Source: Prevotella sp. khp7 (lineage in GTDB: Bacteria > Bacteroidota > Bacteroidia > Bacteroidales > Bacteroidaceae). Taken from it: a DNA stretch of 64,000 bases. The stretch lies in NCBI RefSeq assembly GCF_900109055.1, contig NZ_FOIV01000001.1:602682-666681 (forward strand), written 5' to 3'. This document shows positions 9,583 to 17,730 of this stretch, one piece after another (the first letter of the stretch is position 1; each line of letters opens with the position of its first letter). The notes beneath the pieces were generated by a model that saw only the letters and a list, made by a program, of their open reading frames with translations, was not told the DNA's origin and made no database searches. Both the position numbers and the translations under genes were made by a program.

Positions 9583-9765
9583 ACAAAACAACTTGTTTTG
9601 TCCTCGAAAAGACTATCTCTTCCACCTTTGGAGACAATCTCCACAAAAGTAAAACAACTTGTTTTACCTGAAAAGGCCCTAAGTTTGCCGTAAGGAAACC
9701 CTAAGTTTGTCGTAATATAACCCATAGTTTGCTTACGACAAACCCGTTTCCTGTCGGTAATAAAC
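9583..9765. repeat. Array A of 22-bp phased dyads in the fcl/xylA convergent gap
   Basis: Eight dyad centres lie exactly 22 bp apart at 9592, 9614, 9636, 9658, 9680, 9702, 9724 and 9746. The first and fourth are perfect 19-bp palindromes (9583-9601 and 9649-9667, the latter GTAAAACAA-C-TTGTTTTAC). The two between them have imperfect but clear arms (GAAAAGA/TCTCTTC and TGGAGA/TCTCCA). From 9678 the units have the form CC(T/A)-(T/A)A-GTTT-N9-AAAC, four times 22 bp to 9765, except that the last unit departs from this at its 5' half. The dyad at 9680 is poor. The stretch 9683-9743 matches 52 of 61 positions with the minus strand of 49721-49781. The 528-bp gap 9390-9917 also holds the fcl and xylA terminators. 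I see no gene in it. Confidence 0.8.
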
Positions 9766-9858
9766 CTTAAAAGCGCCTCCCGTTGCTCTAGAATGAGCAA
9801 AACTGAGAGACGTTTTTTCGGGAATATATTTTTACGTATAAAGGATTGCATACAAATA

Positions 9859-9883
9859 GCCCTCGCTAAATTATAGCGAGGGC
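9859..9883 (-). terminator. Probable terminator hairpin after xylA
   Basis: GCCCTCGCTA and its exact complement at 9874-9883 form a 10-bp GC-rich stem with a 5-nt loop, 35 bp downstream of the xylA stop. The T-tract on the minus strand is short (TATTTGT), so efficiency is uncertain. Confidence 0.6.
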
Positions 9884-9917
9884 CGTTCTCGGATATATAT
9901 CACGTTGCTTTGTTGTC

Positions 9918-11237
9918 TTATTTGGTATAGAGAGCAACGATGGTCTCATACTTCTCCTGCTTTCCAGAAGTCTGCTTGGGCTCTTCTACCTTCTTACCGT
10001 ATTCGTAAACCTGTTCGAGGGTCAGTTTGCCATCCTCGAAGTCCTTACCAATACCACTGTCGAAGCTAGCATAGCGAGCTTTCTTCATGGCAGGGATCTC
10101 GCTCTCCTGAAGAATAGCGGCAGCATTCTCCAGTGCACGGGCCATAGCATCCATACCACTGATGTGAGCGATGAAGAGATCCTCAAGGTCGGTAGAGTTA
10201 CGACGGATCTTCGCGTCGAAGTTTGTACCGCCATTGCCAAGACCGCCGTTGCGGATAATCTCCATCATAGCCTGAGTCAGTTCAAAGTTATCGATGGGGA
10301 ACTGGTCGGTGTCCCAACCATTCTGAGCGTCGCCACGGTTAGCGTCGATAGAGCCCAGCATACCAGCATCAACAGCACAAGCCAGCTCGTGCTCGAAGGT
10401 GTGGCCAGCCAAAGTAGCGTGGTTCACCTCAATATTCACCTTGAAGTCCTTATCCAGACCATGTGCCTTCAAGAAACCGATAACGGTCTCAGTGTCGACA
10501 TCATACTGGTGCTTAGAAGGTTCCATGGGCTTCGGCTCAATGAGGAACGTGCCCTTGAAGCCCTTAGCGCGAGCATAGTCACGAGCCAGAGTCAGCATAG
10601 TAGCCATGTGCTCCTTCTCACGCTTCTGATCAGTGTTCAGAAGACTCATATAACCTTCACGGCCGCCCCAGAACACATAATTGGTTCCACCCAACTTGAT
10701 GGTAGCGTCGATAGCGTTCTTAATCTGAACGATAGCGCGAGCCACTACGTCGAAATCAGGGTTGGTGCTGGCACCATTAGCATAACGCTTATTACCGAAT
10801 ACGTTGGCTGTACCCCAGAGCAACTTGATGTTGGGGAACTGCTTCATCTTCTCCTGAGCATAGTCAGTGATTGCCTTCATGCGAGCCTCATACTCTGCGA
10901 TAGTGTCACCTTCTTCAACGAGATCGACATCGTGGAAGCAGAAGTACTCGATACCCAGCTTGTCCATAATCTCGAAGCCGGCATCCATCTTATCCTTAGC
11001 ACGCTGTACGGCATCCCCTGCCTTATCCCACTCATAAGAACGGGTCTGTCCACCGAACTGGTCAGCAGATGCGCCACCAAGTGTGTGCCACCAAGCCATA
11101 GCGAACTTCAGCCAATCCTTCATCTTCTTACCCATAACGACCTTCTCGGGATCATAGTAGTGGAAGGCCATTACATTCTTACTGTCCTTTCCTTCGAAAG
11201 GAATCTTACCAGTAAATGGAAAATACTCTTTTGCCAT
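9918..11237 (-). CDS. xylA: Xylose isomerase
   Basis: Interconverts D-xylose and D-xylulose in the cytosol. The 439-residue class II enzyme has the catalytic His-Asp pair in FCFHDVDLVEEG (His102, Asp105), the WGGREGYMSLLNTD and FLIEPKPMEPSKHQYD metal-site segments, and VNIEVNHATLAGHTFEHEL. Length and motifs are those of the Bacteroides/Piromyces-type enzymes. It is the second gene of a minus-strand xylB-xylA operon with 29 bp between the genes. No xylose transporter or regulator is adjacent. A 368-codon open frame lies on the opposite strand but is a by-product of codon usage. Confidence 0.97.
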   Translation of the reverse strand: MAKEYFPFTGKIPFEGKDSKNVMAFHYYDPEKVVMGKKMKDWLKFAMAWWHTLGGASADQFGGQTRSYEWDKAGDAVQRAKDKMDAGFEIMDKLGIEYFCFHDVDLVEEGDTIAEYEARMKAITDYAQEKMKQFPNIKLLWGTANVFGNKRYANGASTNPDFDVVARAIVQIKNAIDATIKLGGTNYVFWGGREGYMSLLNTDQKREKEHMATMLTLARDYARAKGFKGTFLIEPKPMEPSKHQYDVDTETVIGFLKAHGLDKDFKVNIEVNHATLAGHTFEHELACAVDAGMLGSIDANRGDAQNGWDTDQFPIDNFELTQAMMEIIRNGGLGNGGTNFDAKIRRNSTDLEDLFIAHISGMDAMARALENAAAILQESEIPAMKKARYASFDSGIGKDFEDGKLTLEQVYEYGKKVEEPKQTSGKQEKYETIVALYTK

Positions 11238-11266
11238 AATCTTTTTAAATGTTTAAGTGTTTATGA

Positions 11267-12757
11267 TTAAATGTTCTTTTTAAGTGTTTCTTTCCAAGCG
11301 GCATATGCGGCAAGGTATTCAGCACGATGCTTCTCGTCGGGCTCGATTACCTGCAGTTTGTCGAGTGTAGCAAAAGCCTCATCAGCGTTGGCATAGATGC
11401 CAGCACCGATACCTGCGCCCTTAGCAGCACCTACAGAGCCGTCAGTATCATAGAGCTCGATGGTTGCACCGCTTACGCCAGCCAATGTATCTCGGAACAG
11501 GGGGCTAAGGAACATGTTAGCCTTACCGGCGTGGATCTTCTGAATATCCATACCCATCTGCTGCATGATTTCCATACCATAGCAGAATGAGAAGACGATA
11601 CCCTCCTGAGCAGCACGAACCAGATGAGCCTTATTGTGCTTGTTGAAGTTCAAGCCATTGATAGAACAACCAATCTCCTTGTTCTCCAGTACACGTTCAG
11701 CGCCATTACCGAAAGGAATGATGGTTACACCTTCACTACCAATGGGCACAGTAGCAGCCAGATCATTCATCTCGGCATAGCCCACCTCAGGAGTAATGTT
11801 GCGATGTGTCCATGCATTCAGGATACCCGTTCCATTAATGCAGAGAAGCACACCCAGACGAGTCTGATCAGCGGCATGGTTCACATGGGCAAAAGTATTT
11901 ACACGGCTCTGCTTGTCATAGTTCACCTCACCGAGCACACCATAGACCACACCTGACGTACCTGCCGTAGCAGCGATTTCACCAGGATTCAGCACATTCA
12001 GAGAGAGCGCATTGTTTGGCTGATCACCACCACGATATGTAATCGGAGTGCCAGCCTTCAGACCCAACTCGGCTGCTGCCTCAGCGCTTACCACGCTCTG
12101 CTCAGCAAAAGTTGGAACGATATCGGCGATCAGGCTCTGATCGAATCCGTAATACTTCATCAGGAAGTCGGCCACCTGATTGTTCTTGAAATCCCAGAAC
12201 ATACCCTCACTCAGTCCACTTACGGTTGTATTCACCGTTCCACTGAGTCGCATGGCGATATAATCACCAGGCAGCATTACCTTATATATTTTATTATAAA
12301 GATCAGGTTCATTCTCCTTTACCCATGCCAGTTTTGCGGCCGTAAAGTTACCAGGAGAGTTCAGCAGATGACCGAGACACTGCTCTGCACCAAGATCCTT
12401 AAAAGCCTTCTCGCCATAAGGAACGGCACGAGAGTCACACCAGATGATAGAAGGGCGAAGCGCCTTCAGATTCTTGTCCACGCAAACGAGACCATGCATC
12501 TGATATGAGATACCGATGGCTTTAATCTCCTCTGCAGTAGCGCCAGAATCGGCCATGATCTTCTTCAAACTTAACTTAGCATTCTCCCACCACATCTGAG
12601 GATCTTGCTCTGCCCAACCTGCCTTTACGGCGAGAATCGGAGCCTCCTTTTCAGGGTAGAATGCTGTTGCTACACACTTGCCACTATCGGCATTAACAAG
12701 CGATGCCTTCACTGACGAGCTACCGACATCAAAACCTAATAGATACCTATTTGCCAT
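11267..12757 (-). CDS. xylB: Xylulokinase
   Basis: FGGY-family sugar kinase that phosphorylates D-xylulose to xylulose-5-phosphate, feeding the pentose phosphate pathway. The 496-residue protein starts with the phosphate-binding loop LLGFDVGSSSVKASL and has SYQMHGLVCVD, the FGGY segment with the probable catalytic Asp in YRGGDQPNNALSLN, and the C-terminal ATP site KIHAGKANMFLSPLF. In this lineage Lys/Asn replaces the more usual Gly-Gly before the last motif. It is first in the xylBA operon. Its likely promoter is a poor consensus match upstream (CAAAATTC on the plus strand at 12800-12807). Confidence 0.95.
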   Translation of the reverse strand: MANRYLLGFDVGSSSVKASLVNADSGKCVATAFYPEKEAPILAVKAGWAEQDPQMWWENAKLSLKKIMADSGATAEEIKAIGISYQMHGLVCVDKNLKALRPSIIWCDSRAVPYGEKAFKDLGAEQCLGHLLNSPGNFTAAKLAWVKENEPDLYNKIYKVMLPGDYIAMRLSGTVNTTVSGLSEGMFWDFKNNQVADFLMKYYGFDQSLIADIVPTFAEQSVVSAEAAAELGLKAGTPITYRGGDQPNNALSLNVLNPGEIAATAGTSGVVYGVLGEVNYDKQSRVNTFAHVNHAADQTRLGVLLCINGTGILNAWTHRNITPEVGYAEMNDLAATVPIGSEGVTIIPFGNGAERVLENKEIGCSINGLNFNKHNKAHLVRAAQEGIVFSFCYGMEIMQQMGMDIQKIHAGKANMFLSPLFRDTLAGVSGATIELYDTDGSVGAAKGAGIGAGIYANADEAFATLDKLQVIEPDEKHRAEYLAAYAAWKETLKKNI

Positions 12758-12857
12758 ATAATTATTTAATTAGCGTCTATTTATAATACGTTTATACTGC
12801 AAAATTCCCCCTTTTTTTTCATTCTAACAACTTTTTTTTAAAGAAAAAGTGATTTTT

Positions 12858-12918
12858 TTACGTTATTTTGGGCACAATTAAAATAATTTGTTTACCTTTG
12901 CACTTTAGAATAACGTAA
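12858..12918. promoter_or_regulatory. 10-bp inverted repeat flanking the polysaccharide-locus promoter
   Basis: TTACGTTATT (12858-12867) and its exact complement AATAACGTAA (12909-12918) enclose the promoter with 41 bp between them. Placement of matching half-sites on both sides of a promoter suggests a regulator site or a paired operator. Function is inferred from position only. Confidence 0.4.
12867..12900 (+). promoter_or_regulatory. Promoter of the polysaccharide locus
   Basis: TTTG at 12867-12870 and TACCTTTG at 12893-12900, 22 bp apart. Transcription would begin near 12906, leaving a leader of roughly 38 nt before the response-regulator ATG at 12944. Confidence 0.65.
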
Positions 12919-12943
12919 TTACCCAGACTAATTAAATTCATAT

Positions 12944-13309
12944 ATGAAGAAAAAAATACTAATACTTGACGACAAGGAGACCATTGCAAAGGTCCTCTCT
13001 ATTTACCTGATGAGCGACTACGATGTTCAGTGGCTGCCAGACGGGCTGCAGGGAGTCAAATGGCTTCAAGCAGGCAACACTCCCGACCTAATCATCTCCG
13101 ACATACGCATGCCAGGCATGAGAGGCGATGACTTTCTGGAGTGGATTAAGCAGAACGAACTGTTCCAACACATTCCCGTCATCATGCTATCCAGCGAAGA
13201 CTCCACCAGTGAGCGTATCCGTCTGCTGGAGATTGGCGCAGAGGACTACATTGTAAAGCCCTTCAACCCGATGGAGCTAAAAATCCGAGTCAAGAAAATT
13301 ATCCCATAA
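12944..13309 (+). CDS. Stand-alone CheY-like response regulator
   Basis: 121 residues, a single receiver domain with no output domain. All phosphorylation residues are present: acidic pair Asp9/Asp10 in LILDDKE, phospho-acceptor Asp53 in IISDIRMPG, Ser83 in VIMLSSEDS, and Lys105 in DYIVKPF. Such proteins act by binding a partner when phosphorylated. No histidine kinase is encoded nearby. The gene is the first of the polysaccharide operon and lies 15 bp before a priming sugar transferase whose own N-terminus resembles a receiver. This suggests that it controls polysaccharide initiation post-translationally; that role is inference. Confidence 0.88.
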   Translation: MKKKILILDDKETIAKVLSIYLMSDYDVQWLPDGLQGVKWLQAGNTPDLIISDIRMPGMRGDDFLEWIKQNELFQHIPVIMLSSEDSTSERIRLLEIGAEDYIVKPFNPMELKIRVKKIIP

Positions 13310-13324
13310 GCACTTATATATAAT

Positions 13325-14542
13325 ATGTTAGGTGTAGTATATCTTGGTAGTAACCCGAAGACTGAGGAGCGACTGAAATATATCCCTGGCCGTCTGGTTC
13401 AATACACAAAGAATTACAAAGAAGCCGCAGCAGCTTGTTCTACTCATGTTCGCAATGAGCATTTCATTGTGTTCTTCGAGCAGAGCGTACAAGCCGAGGA
13501 CATCACGGCCATCACCTATCTGAAAAAACACAATAAGAGCATCTATATCATTTTGCTCACCCATCAGCTGACGATGGACGATCGCAAGATGTATCAGAAG
13601 TGCGGCATTAACGACACCCTTGATGCAGGTGCTTCCATCACAGAACTCAATAAGAAAATCACATTTATTGCCGATCGTGAGGCACAACTTTTCGACGACG
13701 CAGCCCCACGCTACCGGATGCTGAAGTTCAAGATTCCAGTTTGGAAGCGTCTCTTCGACATTGTATTCTCAGCATTAGCCATTATCCTGCTGTCACCCGT
13801 ATTTATTCTGACAGCCATCGCCATTCGCTTGGAAAGCAAAGGTCCCGTCATCTTCAAGTCGAAGCGTGTCGGAACCAACTACACCATCTTCGATTTTCTT
13901 AAATTCCGCTCTATGTACTGCGATGCAGAAGAGCGTCTGAAGGAGGTGACAAAAGAAGCCGGCAACCAGTATATGGAGAATAAGCAAGAAGAAAAGTCAC
14001 AAGAAGACGAACATACCATAACAGCGCCGCTCGGCACTGAGGCTGAAATGATGATGATGAATATGGGCATGGAGTCTGACATGATGATTAGCGACGACGA
14101 GGTGATGCTCGTTGGCGATGATTATGTCGTAGCAGAAAGCGACTATGCCAAAGAAAAGAAGGAAGAGATTGAAAGCGCTTTTGTGAAGATTGAAAACGAC
14201 CCCCGTGTTACCAAAGTGGGGAAGTTCATTCGCAAATACAGCATCGACGAGCTTCCACAACTTTTCAACATTCTCAAGGGTGACATGTCGATTGTCGGCA
14301 ATCGTCCCCTTCCCCTCTACGAAGCAGAAAAGCTTACAGCAGACAAGAGCATCGACCGCTTCATGGCTCCTGCAGGACTTACAGGTCTCTGGCAGGTCGA
14401 GGAGCGTGGCAAAGGTGGCATGATGTCTGCTGAGGAGCGCAAGCAGTTGGACATCGAGTACGGTCGTAACTACAGTTTCAAGTTGGACATGCAGATTATC
14501 TTCCGTACACTAACGGCTTTTGTTCAGAAAGACAACGTATAA
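13325..14542 (+). CDS. Priming sugar-phosphate transferase with receiver-like N-terminus
   Basis: Membrane polyprenyl-phosphate sugar-1-phosphate transferase (PF02397) that places the first sugar on undecaprenyl phosphate. In the 405 residues, 1-116 look like a receiver fold (FIVFFEQ, IYIILLTHQL, CGINDTLDAGAS) lacking the phospho-acceptor Asp (Phe/Glu at 51-52) and the conserved Lys-Pro. Residues 141-168 hold the amphipathic/membrane helix, 171-209 the first catalytic part (GPVIFKSKRVG, DFLKFRSMYCDAEERL), and 285-405 the second (NDPRVTKVGKF, SIDELPQLFNILKGDMS, VGNRPLP, GLTGLWQV). Between them, residues 211-284 are an acidic, Met-rich insertion (MMMMNMGMESDMM) where the family normally has about 10-15 residues. 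The gene follows the CheY-like gene by 15 bp. Confidence 0.88.
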   Translation: MLGVVYLGSNPKTEERLKYIPGRLVQYTKNYKEAAAACSTHVRNEHFIVFFEQSVQAEDITAITYLKKHNKSIYIILLTHQLTMDDRKMYQKCGINDTLDAGASITELNKKITFIADREAQLFDDAAPRYRMLKFKIPVWKRLFDIVFSALAIILLSPVFILTAIAIRLESKGPVIFKSKRVGTNYTIFDFLKFRSMYCDAEERLKEVTKEAGNQYMENKQEEKSQEDEHTITAPLGTEAEMMMMNMGMESDMMISDDEVMLVGDDYVVAESDYAKEKKEEIESAFVKIENDPRVTKVGKFIRKYSIDELPQLFNILKGDMSIVGNRPLPLYEAEKLTADKSIDRFMAPAGLTGLWQVEERGKGGMMSAEERKQLDIEYGRNYSFKLDMQIIFRTLTAFVQKDNV

Positions 14543-14580
14543 GAACATAAAAGATAAGGTATTAACCTAAACCCATAGCA

Positions 14581-15540
14581 ATGAACAAGATAAAACGACT
14601 CGTACTGGTTGTAGCCATTGCAGGAGCAGGCACCAACGCCTTTGCTCAATTCGACGAGAGTGGTATCGCTGCAGGTTTCTTCGATTCCAGCAAAGAGAAG
14701 GACATTAACTTCTCGGAATTCCACCTGCCTCCGTTATCTGTGTTACTGGAGAATGCAAAAACAACGCCCCAGATTCTTTCACTTGAGAAAGCCAGAGAGA
14801 TAGCCCAGGCAGAAGTTGCTAAACAAAAGCGTCATATTTTCTCATATTTGACAGCACATGCGAGCTATAGTTGGGGAAAAGGTGACATGTGGGGAAGCTC
14901 CAGTAACGCTTACTCCCCTATGCTTATGCAATACCAAGGGACAGAAACGAATTATTGGAACATTGGTGTTAACTTATCACTTCCTGTAGAAGACATCTTA
15001 GACTTGACTGCAGCAGTAAAGCGCAAAAGACTGGAAGTTGACCAGGCTGTCATTGCAAAAGACATCGCTTATGACCAGTTGAAACAACATATTGCCTCTT
15101 TATATGTTAAGATTACCAACAACCTAGTCGCTTTGAAGACATCAGGAGAGGCTGCCGCAGCATATCAAGGAGCAGGTGCCTTGAATCGTGAAGATTTTGA
15201 AAACGGTAATATGGATATTAGCGGATATGCATATGACAAATTACACGAGATTAGTGTGGTTCAAGGCTATCAATCGCTTCAGACAGAAATCACTACAGAC
15301 ATCATCACATTAGAAATACTAACACATACGCCTATCATCACAAACTCAACGACAGAGATTACATTAGATGAAAAGACGCATAAATCGAATAAAGAGATCG
15401 CAAAAGAAAACAAATCTGTAGAAAAGCGAATAAAGAAAGCCGTAAAGGAAGAAGACAAAAAAGAAAAGAAATTGGAAAAAGCTGAAGCAAAAGCAGAGAA
15501 AGCCGCAGCCAAAGCTGCCAAAAAACAAAATAACAACTAA
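14581..15540 (+). CDS. TolC-like outer-membrane protein with charged C-terminal tail
   Basis: 319 residues with a cleavable signal peptide (residues 1-22, ending NAFAQ). The middle part resembles the TolC/outer-membrane-factor fold: ILSLEKAREIAQAEVAKQKR near 80, NIGVNLSLPVEDILDLTAAV near 127, and a long helical region. It is shorter than a classical TolC (about 430-490) and ends in a Lys/Glu/Ala-rich tail, residues about 265-319 (EKKLEKAEAKAEKAAAKAAK). It sits between the priming transferase and the Wzz-like gene where an export pore is expected; no Wza-type OPX gene is present in the window. A role in export is inferred. A structural TolC-like adaptor is the alternative. Confidence 0.65.
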   Translation: MNKIKRLVLVVAIAGAGTNAFAQFDESGIAAGFFDSSKEKDINFSEFHLPPLSVLLENAKTTPQILSLEKAREIAQAEVAKQKRHIFSYLTAHASYSWGKGDMWGSSSNAYSPMLMQYQGTETNYWNIGVNLSLPVEDILDLTAAVKRKRLEVDQAVIAKDIAYDQLKQHIASLYVKITNNLVALKTSGEAAAAYQGAGALNREDFENGNMDISGYAYDKLHEISVVQGYQSLQTEITTDIITLEILTHTPIITNSTTEITLDEKTHKSNKEIAKENKSVEKRIKKAVKEEDKKEKKLEKAEAKAEKAAAKAAKKQNNN

Positions 15541-15552
15541 ATTCTGAATATT

Positions 15553-17730
15553 ATGGATTTATTTAGATATATTGTCAGGTTCTTATATAAGATACGTTGG
15601 TATTTAATCATCCTACCATTAATTGCATTAATAGTAGCGTGGTTCTTAACTCGCAATATGGAGCGCGTATATGATACTAATACTACAATCTATACGGGTA
15701 TGATTACCGGCTATAATATTGAAGGAGGAGTCGGGACTGCCGGTGGACAATCACAGACGAACATGACGAACCTGATACTATTGATTACAACCGACGCAAC
15801 GATTCACGAAGTATCTCTAAGGCTGTTTGCGCGTTGTATGATGTATGGTAATCCCAACAAAGACAATAATTACATCTCTGCTGAACACTTCAGACAGCTG
15901 AATAACAGTGTACCAGCTGAAGTCAAAGCGCTTATTAATCACAATAGTGAGAATGCGACATATGCAAATCTTAAGGCTTACGAAAAGCCTACTGCGGAGA
16001 ATTATCTTTTTGGATTAACGAATTATCACCCATGGTTTGGAATTAACAGCATTACAGCTCGCCTGAAGGTATTACAACTTCAGAAGAGTGATATCATAGA
16101 TATTGGCTATTCAGCCAATGATGCAGGAATTGCCTATAACACATTGGATATCCTAAATGAAGTATTTGCACGCCAATACGCATTGTTGCGTTATGGTGAA
16201 ACCAATAATGTTATCAAGTTCTTTGAACGTGAGGTCGCTCGTCTGTATCGTATTCTGACTAATGCTGAAGATGACCTGATCCGATATAATGTTGAAAAGA
16301 GAATCATAAACTATGGTGAACAAACCAAACAGCTATCAGCGCTGGATGCGAACCAGAAAGTATCAGATAACTCGCTGCTCATTGATAAGACAACGACTCG
16401 TGCATTGATGGACTATTTGGAACGTCAATTAGGTGACCGTGCAAAAATCATCAAAGCAAATAAGGAGTTTACAAACCAAATCACAGACATATCTCGTATC
16501 CAATCCCGAATTTCTAATCTTCGACTAATGAGTAGTGAAGGTAGTGGAAGTGGTGTGGAGTCCCAACTTGAATTAGCAAAGGCCGAACGCATGTTGCAAG
16601 ATGCAACAGCCAATGTTAGAGGACTTGTTAAGGATATCGAGGCTGGTACTTATAGCACAGAGACAGGCGTAAAAGCTAACGACATGATTGGCAAATGGCT
16701 TGAGCAGGTTCTACTTTTGGAGAAAACAAAAGCTCACGAGAGTGCCCAAGATATTATGCGCCAGAAATTGGATAAAGAAATTCTATACTATGCCCCCATT
16801 GGTGCTACAATTAATCGAAAAGACAGGCATATCGGTTTTATTGAAGGTAATTACATGGAGATGTTAAAGGCACTTAACTCAGCCCGCCTCCGTCAAAAGA
16901 ATCTGCAAATGACCACAGCGACACTCCGTGTACTGAACCCGCCAATGTTCCCGATGAATGCCCAGCCCACTAATCGTATGATGATTCTATTAGGAGCTTT
17001 CCTGTTGACATTCATGTTAACAGCTATGTACTTCTTCATCATCGAACTTCTGGATCGAACACTTCGTGACCGTATGCGTTCTGAAAAGATCACGAAGATA
17101 CCTGTCATGGGCTGCTTCCCCAAAGAAAGCACTTTGCGCTATCGCCGTTTTAACAAGACTATCGCCGACATGGCCTTGCGCCAACTAAGTAAGGTTCTGC
17201 TGCCACACTTTAAGGAAGGTCAGCAAAATGTTCTGAATCTGCTTTCTACAGATGCGGCAAACGGAAAGAGTTACATTGCCCAGGAACTGGAGAACTATTG
17301 GATTTCCATTGGTCTACAAGTTCGTCGTTTGACCTACGATGAGGATTTCCTGGCAGAAGACAGTCGATTCATCATGGCTAATGATATCAAGGACATATGT
17401 CCTGACATTCTGCCAAATGAGATCGCGATTGTTGAATATCCCAATCTGGACGATAATTCCATTCCATCAGGGCTACTCAATATGGGAACTATCAACTTGA
17501 TAGTCACACGAGCTAATCGTACATGGAAAGATGTGGATCAGAAGTCGTTGAAAGAACTACAATCACAACTGAAGGATCAGAACACACTCTATATGTACTT
17601 GACAGAATGTCAACGCTATGCAGTAGAGGAATTCGTTGGTCAATTACCACCATATACCAAGTTTAACAACTTCGTATATCGTATTTCTCAGATGGGATTG
17701 ACAGCCGTTGAAAACAGTCATGCTAAATAA
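15553..17730 (+). CDS. Wzz/polysaccharide co-polymerase with degenerate tyrosine-kinase domain
   Basis: 725-residue inner-membrane protein. TM1 is at about 15-33 and TM2 at about 474-497, with a large periplasmic coiled-coil region between, the plan of polysaccharide co-polymerases that set chain length. The cytoplasmic part (about 545-725) aligns in layout with BY-kinases, but the Walker A is weak (STDAANGKSYIAQEL near 565-579, keeping only GKS), the Walker A' lacks the hhhDxDxR form (RRLTYDEDFLAED), the Walker B is IVEYPNL instead of hhIIDTPP, and no C-terminal tyrosine cluster is present. It is therefore probably a pseudokinase. Its stop codon overlaps the polymerase ATG by one base (TAATG). 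Confidence 0.8.
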   Translation: MDLFRYIVRFLYKIRWYLIILPLIALIVAWFLTRNMERVYDTNTTIYTGMITGYNIEGGVGTAGGQSQTNMTNLILLITTDATIHEVSLRLFARCMMYGNPNKDNNYISAEHFRQLNNSVPAEVKALINHNSENATYANLKAYEKPTAENYLFGLTNYHPWFGINSITARLKVLQLQKSDIIDIGYSANDAGIAYNTLDILNEVFARQYALLRYGETNNVIKFFEREVARLYRILTNAEDDLIRYNVEKRIINYGEQTKQLSALDANQKVSDNSLLIDKTTTRALMDYLERQLGDRAKIIKANKEFTNQITDISRIQSRISNLRLMSSEGSGSGVESQLELAKAERMLQDATANVRGLVKDIEAGTYSTETGVKANDMIGKWLEQVLLLEKTKAHESAQDIMRQKLDKEILYYAPIGATINRKDRHIGFIEGNYMEMLKALNSARLRQKNLQMTTATLRVLNPPMFPMNAQPTNRMMILLGAFLLTFMLTAMYFFIIELLDRTLRDRMRSEKITKIPVMGCFPKESTLRYRRFNKTIADMALRQLSKVLLPHFKEGQQNVLNLLSTDAANGKSYIAQELENYWISIGLQVRRLTYDEDFLAEDSRFIMANDIKDICPDILPNEIAIVEYPNLDDNSIPSGLLNMGTINLIVTRANRTWKDVDQKSLKELQSQLKDQNTLYMYLTECQRYAVEEFVGQLPPYTKFNNFVYRISQMGLTAVENSHAK

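Noticed and set aside
9583..9765. CRISPR array, because of GTTT...AAAC ends and regular spacing
   Set aside because: The period is 22 bp in total with no room for spacers, the units are not identical, and no cas genes are in the window.
9534..9851. A 105-codon minus-strand frame with repeated KTSCF motifs
   Set aside because: It crosses the 22-bp dyad array. KTSCF recurs only because the palindrome recurs after 66 bp, which is a multiple of three. No promoter, no domain.
10164..11270. A 368-codon open frame on the plus strand opposite xylA
   Set aside because: It lies wholly antisense to a clear xylose isomerase gene, has no promoter or recognisable domain, and arises from the codon usage of xylA.
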